From positions 1-14,678 of the forward strand of contig JAEYUT010000315.1 in NCBI GenBank assembly GCA_023432305.1: 14,678 bases of DNA, read 5' to 3'. Source of the DNA: Actinomycetes bacterium. Lineage in GTDB: Bacteria > Actinomycetota > Actinomycetes > Actinomycetales > Microbacteriaceae. The notes under the pieces are model-generated. The model saw only the letters and a program-made list of their open reading frames with translations. It did not search any database and had not been told where the DNA came from. Below are positions 7,531 to 14,484 of the stretch, piece by piece. Position 1 is the first letter of the stretch. Each line of letters starts with the position of its first letter. Both the position numbers and the translations under genes were made by a program.

Positions 7531-7567
7531 CCGTCTGGGACACTTGACCCACTTTGAGGGCAGACGG
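7531..7567. promoter_or_regulatory. Candidate operator/promoter region of the TetR gene
   Basis: CCGTCTG (7531-7537) and CAGACGG (7561-7567) are perfect 7-bp inverted arms separated by 23 bases. Between them lie a -35-like TTGACC (7543-7548) and two related copies, CACTTGA (7541-7547) and CACTTTGA (7550-7557). This is where a TetR repressor would be expected to control its own gene and the downstream transporter. The wide spacing is not typical for a single TetR dimer, and I see no matching -10 box, so this is tentative. Confidence 0.3.
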
Positions 7568-7580
7568 GGGAGGAGGCGAC

Positions 7581-8207
7581 GTGACGCGCATGCCCGCCAC
7601 CGAACGCCGCGCCGCCCTCGCGCGCGCCGCGCTCGCTGTCGTCGACCGCGACGGGGTGCACGCCGCCACCACCCGCGCGATCGTCGCCGAGGCGGGGATG
7701 CCGCTGTCGAGCTTCCACTACGCGGTGCCGTCGCGCGACGAGCTGCTGCGCGACGTCGTCGAGCTCGTCGTCGCCGACGAGTCGGATGCCGCGCTCGCCG
7801 GGCTCCTCGACGCCGGCGACGTCGTCGACATCCAGGACGCCATCCGCCGCACGCTCAGCGCCGACCTCGGGCACGTGCGCAGCGCGCCCGGCCGGGAGCA
7901 GGCGATGTTCGAACTCACCCAGTACGCCCTGCGCACACCCGAGCTCGCCGACCTGCCGCTCGCCCAGTACGAGCGCTACCACGCGACCGCCGCCGCCGTG
8001 CTCCGCGCCGGCGAACAGCACCTCGGCATCCGCTGGACCGTGCCCGTCGAGCAGCTCGCTCGACTCGTCGTCACCATCACCGACGGCGTCACCCTCGCCT
8101 GGCTCGTCGACCGGGACGACGCCACCGCCGAACACACCATCGACCTGGCGACGCGAGCCATCGCACAGTTCGCCGAGACCCCTGATCCCGCTGGAGAGAG
8201 AACATGA
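7581..8207 (+). CDS. TetR/AcrR-family transcriptional regulator
   Basis: This 208-residue regulator carries an N-terminal TetR helix-turn-helix at about residues 10-52 (ALAVVDRDGVHAATTRAIVAEAG then MPLSSFHYAVPSRDELL, with the usual aromatic pair). An all-helical ligand-binding and dimerisation domain follows without recognisable sequence. The GTG at 7581 sits behind a purine-rich GGGGGAGGAGG (7566-7576) that provides a ribosome binding site. An upstream TTG (7554) and a downstream ATG (7590) are alternatives. Its stop overlaps the ATG of the second MFS gene (ATGA), so it very likely controls that transporter and the two enzymes after it. The inducer is unknown. Confidence 0.92.
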   Translation: MTRMPATERRAALARAALAVVDRDGVHAATTRAIVAEAGMPLSSFHYAVPSRDELLRDVVELVVADESDAALAGLLDAGDVVDIQDAIRRTLSADLGHVRSAPGREQAMFELTQYALRTPELADLPLAQYERYHATAAAVLRAGEQHLGIRWTVPVEQLARLVVTITDGVTLAWLVDRDDATAEHTIDLATRAIAQFAETPDPAGERT

Positions 8208-9481
8208 CCGCCACCACCACCCCCGCACCCGCTGCGGCGTTCGCGGAACCGCAGCGCGCCGTCACCGGCGGCTGGATCGCCGCCTTCGCCGCCGCCTGGC
8301 TCGGCATCTGGATGGCGCAGCTCGCGCCCCTGCAGGTGCTGCTGCCCGTCCAGGTCGACGGATTCATGGGCATCGACGGCGACTGGCGTGCCTCGGTGCT
8401 GGCCCTCGGCACCATCTCGGGCATCGCAGCCGCCTGCTCGGTGATCGCGTTCCCGCTCACCGGCTTCCTCTCCGACCGCACCACCTCCAGGTTCGGGCGC
8501 CGCCGACCGTGGGCGATCGGCGGGGCGCTCGTCTTCGCGGCAGGGCTCGTCGCGCTCGGCTTCGTCGACTCGATCGTGATGGTCGGTGTGTTCTGGGCGG
8601 TCGCCATCACGGGCTACTGCATGCTCGTCTCGGCGCTCACCGCCCTCATCTCGGACTCCGTTCCCGTGCGTCAGCGCGGGTTCGTCTCCGGCTGGATGTC
8701 GGCGCCGCAGGCGATCGGCATCATCCTCGGCACGATCCTCGTCACCGAGGTGTTCCTCACCGCGATGTACGGCTACCTGGCCATGGCGATCGGCCTGGTG
8801 GTGCTGATGGCGCCCATCCTGATCGTGGCGAAGGAGATCCCGATCACGAAGGAGGAGCGCCCGGAGACGAGCGTCGGCGCGTTCTTCCGCGGCCTCTGGA
8901 TCTCGCCGAAGAAGCACCCCGACTTCGCCTGGACGCTCACGAGTCGCATCCTCGTCAACCTCGGCAACGCACTCGGCACGGGCCTGCTGCTGTACTTCCT
9001 CGCGTTCGGTCTCGGGATGGGCATCGAGAAGGCGGAGGACTCGTTCCTGCCGCTCGTCGTCGTGTACCTGATCGCGGTGGTCTCGTCGGCGCTCGTGATC
9101 GGATGGATCTCGGACCGCGTCGCGCGTCGCAAGATCTTCGTCGTGTGGGGTGCGCTGCTGCAGGCGGTCGCCGCGCTGGTCCTGGTGTTCATCACGAGCT
9201 ACGAGGCCGTGTTCATCGGCGGGGCGCTGCTTGGTCTCGGCTACGGGGCGTTCCTCGCCGTGGACCAGGCCCTCGCCACCCAGGTGCTGCCCGACCCTGC
9301 CGATCGCGGCAAGGACCTCGGCATCATGAACATCGCCCAGCAGGTGCCGCAGGCGCTCGCTCTGCTGCTCGGGGCGCTCGTCGTGGCCGCACTCGGCGGC
9401 TTCAGCGGCCTGTTCATCCTCTCGGCGCTCGCGACGGTGCTCGGCGCGCTCATCGTCTCGCTCGTCCGCGACGTCCGCTGA
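8204..9481 (+). CDS. MFS transporter (GPH/sucrose-permease-like), TetR-linked
   Basis: This is a 425-residue, roughly 12-helix inner-membrane carrier. Loop motifs SDRTTSRFGRRRPW (about 90-103) and ISDRVARRK (about 302-310) mark the two MFS halves. It aligns almost without gaps to the gene at 4755, so the two are paralogues. Unlike that copy it keeps an aspartate, D354 in LAVDQALATQVLPD, inside a late membrane helix. The ATG overlaps the TetR stop and has GGAGAG at 8193-8198, 5 bases upstream. The next gene starts 16 bases after its stop. Genetic linkage suggests it carries a substrate or product of the downstream PLP and FAD enzymes, or a toxic compound sensed by the TetR protein; sequence does not decide. 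Confidence 0.92.
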   Translation: MTATTTPAPAAAFAEPQRAVTGGWIAAFAAAWLGIWMAQLAPLQVLLPVQVDGFMGIDGDWRASVLALGTISGIAAACSVIAFPLTGFLSDRTTSRFGRRRPWAIGGALVFAAGLVALGFVDSIVMVGVFWAVAITGYCMLVSALTALISDSVPVRQRGFVSGWMSAPQAIGIILGTILVTEVFLTAMYGYLAMAIGLVVLMAPILIVAKEIPITKEERPETSVGAFFRGLWISPKKHPDFAWTLTSRILVNLGNALGTGLLLYFLAFGLGMGIEKAEDSFLPLVVVYLIAVVSSALVIGWISDRVARRKIFVVWGALLQAVAALVLVFITSYEAVFIGGALLGLGYGAFLAVDQALATQVLPDPADRGKDLGIMNIAQQVPQALALLLGALVVAALGGFSGLFILSALATVLGALIVSLVRDVR

Positions 9482-9497
9482 GGTTCCCGCACCGATC

Positions 9498-10712
9498 ATG
9501 ACCCTCGTCCTCACTCCGCAGCTGGCGCAGCCGTGGCGCACCCCGGCCACCTGGTGGCCGTCGCTCACCGCGGCGACCGCCGAGCTCGATCCGCCGTACG
9601 GGGTCATTGCGCTCGACGCGCTCGCCGCGAACGCGCACGACATGCTCGCGCGCGCCCAGGGCACACCCATCCGGGTGGCGAGCAAGTCGGTGCGCGTGCG
9701 CGAAGTGCTGGATGCGGTGCTCGCTCTGCCGGGGTACCGCGGCATCCTCGCCTACACGCTCCCTGAGGCGCTGTGGCTCGCCGAGACCCACGACGACGTC
9801 GTGGTCGGCTACCCGACCGCGGATCGGGGTGCGCTCGCGACGCTCGCGGCGGATGAGCGGCTCGCCTCGCGCGTGACGATCATGGTCGACTCGGTCGAGC
9901 AGCTCGATCTCGTCGATGCGGTGGCGGCGCCCTCCGCGCGTGCCGACCTGCGGGTGTGCCTGGAGCTCGATGCCTCCTACCGGAACCCGCTGCTCGGGCA
10001 TGTGGGCGTGCGCCGCTCACCCGTGCGCGAAGCCCCGGAGGCGGCGGCGCTCGCCGCGGAGGTCGTGCGTCGGCCCGGGTTCCGGCTCGTGGGGCTCATG
10101 GCGTACGAGGCGCAGATCGCGGGCGTCGGCAACCGCGGCAAGGCCCTCATCCGCGCGATGCAGCGCGCCTCGGCTGCCGAGCTGCGTGAGCGTCGCGGCG
10201 CCGTCGTCGCGGCAGTGCGTGCGATCGCGGAGCTCGAGTTCGTGAACGGCGGCGGCACCGGCTCGCTCGAGTCCACGCACCTCGACCCCTCGGTCACCGA
10301 GGTGGCCGCAGGCTCCGGTCTCTTCGGTCCGCTGCTGTTCGACGGATACGAGCACTTCCGACCCGCGCCCGCGGCGGCGTTCGCGCTGAGCGTCGTGCGG
10401 CGCCCCACACCCGATATCGCGACGGTGCTCGGCGGCGGATGGATCGCCTCCGGCCCCGCGGGGGGCGATCGCCTCCCGCGCCCGGTGTGGCCGGAGGGGC
10501 TCGCCTACCTGCCCCGCGAGGCGGCAGGCGAGGTGCAGACGCCCGTGCGCGGTGCGAGCGCACGCGACCTCCGCGTGGGCGACCGCGTGTGGTTCCGACA
10601 TGTGAAGGCGGGGGAGCTCTCCGAGCACCTCGACGCCTTCCACGTGGTCGAGGATGGCCGCATCCTCACCACGATCCCGACCTACCGCGGCGAGGGGAAG
10701 GTGTTCCTGTGA
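9498..10712 (+). CDS. Amino-acid deaminase/aldolase, fold-type III PLP enzyme (alanine-racemase N-terminal domain)
   Basis: This 404-residue cytoplasmic enzyme resembles D-threonine aldolase and D-serine dehydratase. It has a TIM-barrel alanine-racemase-like N-terminal domain and a beta-barrel C-terminal domain. The likely Schiff-base lysine is K63 in PIRVASKSVRVREVL. NGGGTGS at 250-256 fits the PLP phosphate loop. Relatives bind zinc or another metal through residues in the C-terminal domain; the matching stretch here is probably RHVKAGELSEHL (367-378), with H368, E373 and H377. Serine 375 occupies what I recall as a cysteine position in relatives. The ATG start has only a distant GAGG (9480-9483), so translation may be coupled to the MFS gene. 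The stop overlaps the next start (GTGA). Whether it deaminates or cleaves a D-amino acid is not determined. Confidence 0.85.
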   Translation: MTLVLTPQLAQPWRTPATWWPSLTAATAELDPPYGVIALDALAANAHDMLARAQGTPIRVASKSVRVREVLDAVLALPGYRGILAYTLPEALWLAETHDDVVVGYPTADRGALATLAADERLASRVTIMVDSVEQLDLVDAVAAPSARADLRVCLELDASYRNPLLGHVGVRRSPVREAPEAAALAAEVVRRPGFRLVGLMAYEAQIAGVGNRGKALIRAMQRASAAELRERRGAVVAAVRAIAELEFVNGGGTGSLESTHLDPSVTEVAAGSGLFGPLLFDGYEHFRPAPAAAFALSVVRRPTPDIATVLGGGWIASGPAGGDRLPRPVWPEGLAYLPREAAGEVQTPVRGASARDLRVGDRVWFRHVKAGELSEHLDAFHVVEDGRILTTIPTYRGEGKVFL

Positions 10713-12055
10713 CGGCGACGAAGCCCGAGCAGTCGGCCGATGCGCGCCTGCGCACGAGCGGACTCTGGCGCAACTGGGGGCGCAGCGAGACGGCGCGCCC
10801 GGCGTTCCGCGCCTCACCGGCGAGCATCGCCGAGGTGCAGGCGGTGGTGCGCGCCGGGCGCGAGCGCGGTCTCCCGGTGAAGACGGTCGGTGCGGGGCAC
10901 AGCTTCACCGCGATCGCCGCGACCGACGGCATCCTCGTGGACCTCGACCATCTGCAGGGAGTCGTCGCCGCGGATGTCGAGACCGGCCGCGTGACGCTGC
11001 GCGCCGGCACCCGCCTGCACCAGCTCCCCGAACTGCTTGCGCCCTACGGTCTCGCGCTGCAGAACATGGGCGACATCGACCGCCAATCGATCGCGGGCGC
11101 CACCTCCACCGGCACTCACGGCACCGGGCTCGCGTTCGGCGGACTCGCGACCACCATCACCGCGGCGACGCTCGTCGTGGGGGACGGCTCCGTGCTGCGC
11201 GTCTCCGAGACGGAGAACGCCGAGCTGCTGCCCGCCGTTCGGCTCGGGATCGGCGCCCTCGGCATCCTGGTCGAACTGACCATCCAGTGCACCCCCGCGT
11301 ACCTGCTGCACGCGGTGGAGCATCCGGAGCCGTTCGAGATCATCGACGAGTTCCGGGCGCGCTCGGAGGCGGCCGATCACTTCGAGCTGTACTGGTGGCC
11401 GCACACCGACCGCGTCATGACGAAGACGAACACGCGCCTGCCGCTCGAGGCGGGCCGCAAGCCCGTGGGTGCGGTGTCGAACTGGGTCGAGGAGGAGCTG
11501 CTCGGCAACGCCGCGCTCGCCGCGATCTGCAGCATCGGCAAGGCGCTCCCGAAGGCGATCCCGAGCATCAACCGCTTCGCGACGAGCGTGTACGGCGACC
11601 GCGAGTACACCGACCTCTCGTACGAGGTGTTCACGGCACCGCGCCGCGTGCGGTTCCGCGAGATGGAGTACGCGCTGCCGCTGGATGAGATCCCGGAGGC
11701 CCTCCACGAGCTGCGCGCCATGATCGACGCCTCCGGGTGGTCGATCGGGTTCCCGGTGGAGGTGCGGGCCGCCGCCGCCGACGAGAACTGGCTCTCCACG
11801 GCGCACGGACGCGAATCCGGCTACATCGCCGTGCACCGGTTCGTGAAGGACGACCCCGGCGCCTACTTCCGTGCCGCTGAGGAGATCTTCCTCGCCCACG
11901 GCGGTCGTCCGCACTGGGGCAAGATGCACCATCTGGATGCGGCCGTGTTCGCCGAGCGCTACCCGCGCTTCGGCGACTTCCTGGGTGTGCGCGATCGTCT
12001 CGACCCCGACCGGGTCTTCCAGAACCCGTACCTCGAGCGCGTCCTCGGACGCTAG
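10709..12055 (+). CDS. FAD-dependent aldonolactone oxidoreductase (D-arabinono-1,4-lactone oxidase / L-gulonolactone oxidase family)
   Basis: This 448-residue enzyme of the vanillyl-alcohol-oxidase fold probably oxidises a sugar lactone. The N-terminal FAD-binding domain (about 15-200) includes VGAGHSFTAIAATDG, where H64 is the residue that carries covalent FAD in many relatives, and NMGDIDRQSIAGATSTGTHG (about 119-138). The C-terminal ALO domain shows WWPHTDRVMTKTNTR in mid-protein and HWGKMHHLD from 402, then DPDRVFQNPYLERVLG, which is characteristic. No signal peptide is seen. The GTG start overlaps the stop of the deaminase gene, implying translational coupling; GAGGGG at 10692-10697 is 11 bases upstream. 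Length is near normal. Which lactone is used, and whether oxygen or another acceptor takes the electrons, cannot be told. Confidence 0.9.
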   Translation: MTATKPEQSADARLRTSGLWRNWGRSETARPAFRASPASIAEVQAVVRAGRERGLPVKTVGAGHSFTAIAATDGILVDLDHLQGVVAADVETGRVTLRAGTRLHQLPELLAPYGLALQNMGDIDRQSIAGATSTGTHGTGLAFGGLATTITAATLVVGDGSVLRVSETENAELLPAVRLGIGALGILVELTIQCTPAYLLHAVEHPEPFEIIDEFRARSEAADHFELYWWPHTDRVMTKTNTRLPLEAGRKPVGAVSNWVEEELLGNAALAAICSIGKALPKAIPSINRFATSVYGDREYTDLSYEVFTAPRRVRFREMEYALPLDEIPEALHELRAMIDASGWSIGFPVEVRAAAADENWLSTAHGRESGYIAVHRFVKDDPGAYFRAAEEIFLAHGGRPHWGKMHHLDAAVFAERYPRFGDFLGVRDRLDPDRVFQNPYLERVLGR

Positions 12056-12071
12056 CGGAGCAGGTGCGGCA

Positions 12072-12105
12072 GCGGGCCGCGCAGTCGGGGGGCTGTGCGG
12101 CCCGC
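12072..12105 (+). terminator. Hairpin ending the tetR-mfs-deaminase-lactone oxidase unit
   Basis: A 13-bp stem (12072-12084 with 12093-12105) has nine perfect outer pairs, GCGGGCCGC against GCGGCCCGC, and one G-T wobble further in, around an 8-base G-rich loop. It starts 17 bases after the oxidase stop and has no T-run. The rest of the gap up to 12226 shows nothing I can name. Confidence 0.75.
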
Positions 12106-12226
12106 GACCTTCCTCCGGCGGGGTGGCGCGGGGCTCCCACGGCGCGATTCTGGGTGCCGGATGACACCTCGTTGCGAGCTCGCCGGGCATCCGGTCCTCC
12201 ATGACTTCTGAAGAACATTCACGCCC

Positions 12227-12232
12227 TACAGT
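12227..12232 (+). promoter_or_regulatory. Putative -10 box (TACAGT) for a leaderless lemA transcript
   Basis: TACAGT matches TAnnnT and ends 7 bases before the ATG at 12240. No Shine-Dalgarno sequence precedes that ATG. This is the expected arrangement for transcription starting at the start codon. A -35 box is not obvious; TGACTT at 12202-12207 is possible but far. Confidence 0.5.
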
Positions 12233-12239
12233 GGTCGGT

Positions 12240-12806
12240 ATGGAACCCCTCATCATCATCGGCATCGTCGTTCTTCTGGTGGTCGTCATCGGCGGCTACC
12301 TCTGGGCCACCTACAACGGCCTCGTGAAGCTCAACGTGCGAGTGGATGAGGCGTGGAGCGACATCACCGTCCAGCTGAAGCGTCGCGCCGACCTTCTGCC
12401 CAACCTCATCGAGACCGTCAAGGGCTACGCGTCGCACGAGCAGGGCGTCTTCGCCCGGGTCACGGAGGCTCGCGCGAAGACGATCAGTGCGTCGACGCCC
12501 GCCGAGGCCTCCGCGGCTGAGGGCGAGTTCCAGAAGGCCCTCAAGTCGATCTTCGCGGTCGCCGAGGCGTACCCGGAGCTGCAGGCGAGCCGCAACTTCC
12601 TGCACCTCCAGGGTGAGATCGTCGACACCGAGGACAAGCTGCAGTCCGCCCGACGCTTCTACAACGGCGGAGTGCGCGAGCTCAACACGAAGATCAAGAC
12701 GTTCCCCAACACGCTCTTCGTGCGCGGCCTCGGATTCAGCGAGCGCGACTTCTTCGAGGTCGCCGAGCCGTCGGCGATCGCCGAGCCTCCGCGCGTGCAG
12801 TTCTGA
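12240..12806 (+). CDS. lemA: LemA family membrane protein
   Basis: This 188-residue protein has one N-terminal membrane helix (about 4-22, LIIIGIVVLLVVVIGGYLW) followed by a four-helix cytoplasmic or extracytoplasmic bundle. The family hallmark KRRADLLPNLIETVKGYASHE is at about 47-67, and the second block with RRFYNGGVRELN and the ending NTLFVRGLGF precede the C-terminus. LemA's biochemical role is unknown; it is often encoded beside an HtpX-like protease, as here. The ATG at 12240 matches usual family N-termini. An in-frame ATG at 12201 would add 13 polar residues before the helix and lies upstream of the putative -10 box, so I prefer 12240. The gap to the next gene is 59 bases with no terminator, so they are probably co-transcribed. 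Confidence 0.93.
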   Translation: MEPLIIIGIVVLLVVVIGGYLWATYNGLVKLNVRVDEAWSDITVQLKRRADLLPNLIETVKGYASHEQGVFARVTEARAKTISASTPAEASAAEGEFQKALKSIFAVAEAYPELQASRNFLHLQGEIVDTEDKLQSARRFYNGGVRELNTKIKTFPNTLFVRGLGFSERDFFEVAEPSAIAEPPRVQF

Positions 12807-12865
12807 TCGTCCGACCCGCCGTCACGTCCTCCCGCCCCGAACCCACCACCTCGAGGTAGATCCCC

Positions 12866-13750
12866 ATGTACTCCGCGATTGCGAAGAACAAGCTCAACAC
12901 CGTGCTGATCATCCTGGTGTTCCTGGTGATCCTGGGCGCACTCGGCGCGCTCGCGGCCTGGCTCACGGGCGAGTGGTGGATCGCAGCCCTCATCCTGGGT
13001 GGCGCCGCGATCTATGCGCTCATCCAGTACTTCGCGGCCACGCGGGAGACGCTCGCGATCAGCGGCGCCATCGAGATCAGCAAGGCCGACGAGCCCCGGC
13101 TCTACCGCATCGTCGAGAACCTCGCGATCAGCGAGGGGCTGCCCACCCCCAAGGTGTACGTCATCCCGGATCCGGCCCCCAACGCGTTCGCGACGGGCCG
13201 CGACCCCGAGCACGCGGTCGTCGCGGCGACGACCGGGCTGCTGGAAGTCCTGGACGACCAGGAGCTGCAGGGGGTCATGGCCCACGAGATCGCGCACATC
13301 AAGAACTACGACATCCGCGTCTCGCTCATCGTGTTCGGCCTCGTGGTGGCGATCGGCGTGATCGCGGATCTCGCATTCCGCGCGTTCGTCTTCGGGGGTC
13401 TGCGGCGGGCGAACAACCTGCCGGCGCTCATCGTGTCGCTCGTGATCGGACTCGTCGTGGCGATCATCGCGCCGCTGCTCGCATCGATCGTGCGGGCGGC
13501 GGTGTCGCGTCAGCGCGAGTACCTCGCGGATGCGACCGGGGCTCTCACGACGCGCCACCCGGAGGGGCTCGCGCGGGCTCTCGAGAAGCTCGAGGTGCAC
13601 GGCCGGCCGGTGACCCGCACGAACACCTCGATGTCGCACCTGTGGGTGGTCGACCCCAACGAGCCCGGGTTCGTGCAGCGGCTCTTCGCGACCCACCCGC
13701 CGATCCCGAGCCGCATCGAGCGTCTGCGCGAGAACGCGGCGCGGTTCTGA
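12866..13750 (+). CDS. htpX: M48 family membrane zinc metalloprotease (HtpX-like)
   Basis: This 294-residue integral membrane protease is expected to degrade damaged membrane proteins. Two N-terminal helices (about 13-32 and 39-57) precede the catalytic domain. The zinc motif HEIAH is at 140-144 (ligands H140 and H144, catalytic E141), and the third ligand is probably E218 in SRQREYLAD. Two further hydrophobic stretches (about 153-172 and 187-209) lie between these motifs, as in HtpX. The end with ATHPPIPSRIERL is typical of the family. The ATG has GAGGT at 12853-12857, 8 bases upstream. A perfect hairpin follows the stop. The lemA neighbour supports the assignment; a link to heat-shock control is not visible in this sequence. 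Confidence 0.93.
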   Translation: MYSAIAKNKLNTVLIILVFLVILGALGALAAWLTGEWWIAALILGGAAIYALIQYFAATRETLAISGAIEISKADEPRLYRIVENLAISEGLPTPKVYVIPDPAPNAFATGRDPEHAVVAATTGLLEVLDDQELQGVMAHEIAHIKNYDIRVSLIVFGLVVAIGVIADLAFRAFVFGGLRRANNLPALIVSLVIGLVVAIIAPLLASIVRAAVSRQREYLADATGALTTRHPEGLARALEKLEVHGRPVTRTNTSMSHLWVVDPNEPGFVQRLFATHPPIPSRIERLRENAARF

Positions 13751-13772
13751 TCCGCGGCACCTCGCACATGTG

Positions 13773-13812
13773 ACGAGCGCCGCTCACCCCGGGGAGGGCG
13801 AGCGGCGCTCGT
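13773..13812. terminator. Bidirectional terminator between htpX and the FMN reductase gene
   Basis: A perfect 13-bp stem (13773-13785 with 13800-13812) has a 14-base loop that itself contains CCCCGGGG. It lies between two convergent genes, 22 bases after one stop and 14 from the other, so it can serve both strands. Confidence 0.8.
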
Positions 13813-13826
13813 GGTGCGGTGGCTGC

Positions 13827-14393
13827 TTACGCGGCCACGCGACCAGCTTCGACACGCGTGATGAGCGTCTCGAAGGCGGTGAGGAAGGACACGAGGAACG
13901 CGGCGGTCGACTCGTTCGTGACCTCGCCCTCGTCGGTGAACAGGCCGGGGGTCGACTGCACGTAGCCTTCGGGCTGGCCGAGGGTGATGGCGTTGAAGTG
14001 GCTGAGGATCGCCTTGAGGTGCTGCTGCGCCGCAGCGGTGGCGATGCCGCCGCCCGAGGTGCCGATGACGGCGGTGGGCTTGTCGTTGAACGAGCCCTGG
14101 CCCCACGGGCGTGCCGCCCAGTCGAGCGCGTTCTTGAGCACGCCCGGAATCGAGCGGCTGTACTCGGGGGTCACGATGATGACGCCGTCGACCTTGTCGA
14201 TCGCGTTCTTGAAGTCGCGGGCGACCTGCGGGTAGTCCGCGTCGTGGTCGGGCGAGTAGAACGGCAGGTCGGCGATCGGGATCTCGACGAGCTCGACGCC
14301 CTCGGGGGCGATGCGCTCCAGCGCCTTGGCGAGGCGGCGGTTGATCGAGGTGCTCGAGATGGATCCGACGATGTAGCCGATGGTGTGCGTCAC
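13827..14393 (-). CDS. NADPH-dependent FMN reductase family protein
   Basis: This 188-residue flavodoxin-fold enzyme uses NAD(P)H to reduce FMN-bound substrates such as quinones, chromate or azo compounds. GSISSTSINRRLA (10-22) is the FMN phosphate loop, and TPEYSRSIPGVLKNALDW (75-92) is the flavin-binding signature of the family. A GTSGGG loop lies at 111-116. The start chosen is the GTG whose minus-strand first base is 14393, because GAAAGG (14400-14405) sits 6 bases upstream and the product then begins right at the first beta strand; 15 upstream in-frame codons look non-coding. It converges on htpX across a shared terminator. The physiological substrate is not predictable. Confidence 0.92.
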   Translation of the reverse strand: MTHTIGYIVGSISSTSINRRLAKALERIAPEGVELVEIPIADLPFYSPDHDADYPQVARDFKNAIDKVDGVIIVTPEYSRSIPGVLKNALDWAARPWGQGSFNDKPTAVIGTSGGGIATAAAQQHLKAILSHFNAITLGQPEGYVQSTPGLFTDEGEVTNESTAAFLVSFLTAFETLITRVEAGRVAA

Positions 14394-14405
14394 AGTGAGC
14401 CTTTC

Positions 14406-14450
14406 AATTGGAGGACGTAACACCTTATGTAAACGCATGGACCTGTGTGG
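14406..14450 (-). promoter_or_regulatory. AT-richer leader of the FMN reductase gene, probable promoter/operator
   Basis: This stretch is distinctly richer in A and T than its surroundings. Read on the minus strand it contains GTTTACATAAGGTGTTAC (14420-14437), with two GTTAC-like copies, GTTTAC and GTTAC, in the same orientation, and a TAAGGT that could be a -10 box. Such a spaced pair could bind a regulator. No -35 box is clear. Confidence 0.3.
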
Positions 14451-14484
14451 AGTATTCCCGAATGCGCAGAAAGATCTGGACGCG

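Noticed and set aside
7320..7580. Integrated element or attachment site at the tRNA gene
   Set aside because: No integrase, no duplicated tRNA 3' end and no composition shift were seen on either side in this window.
7976..9745. Minus-strand frame (589 codons) opposite the second MFS gene
   Set aside because: No domain, biased composition, antisense to a transporter with strong paralogue support.
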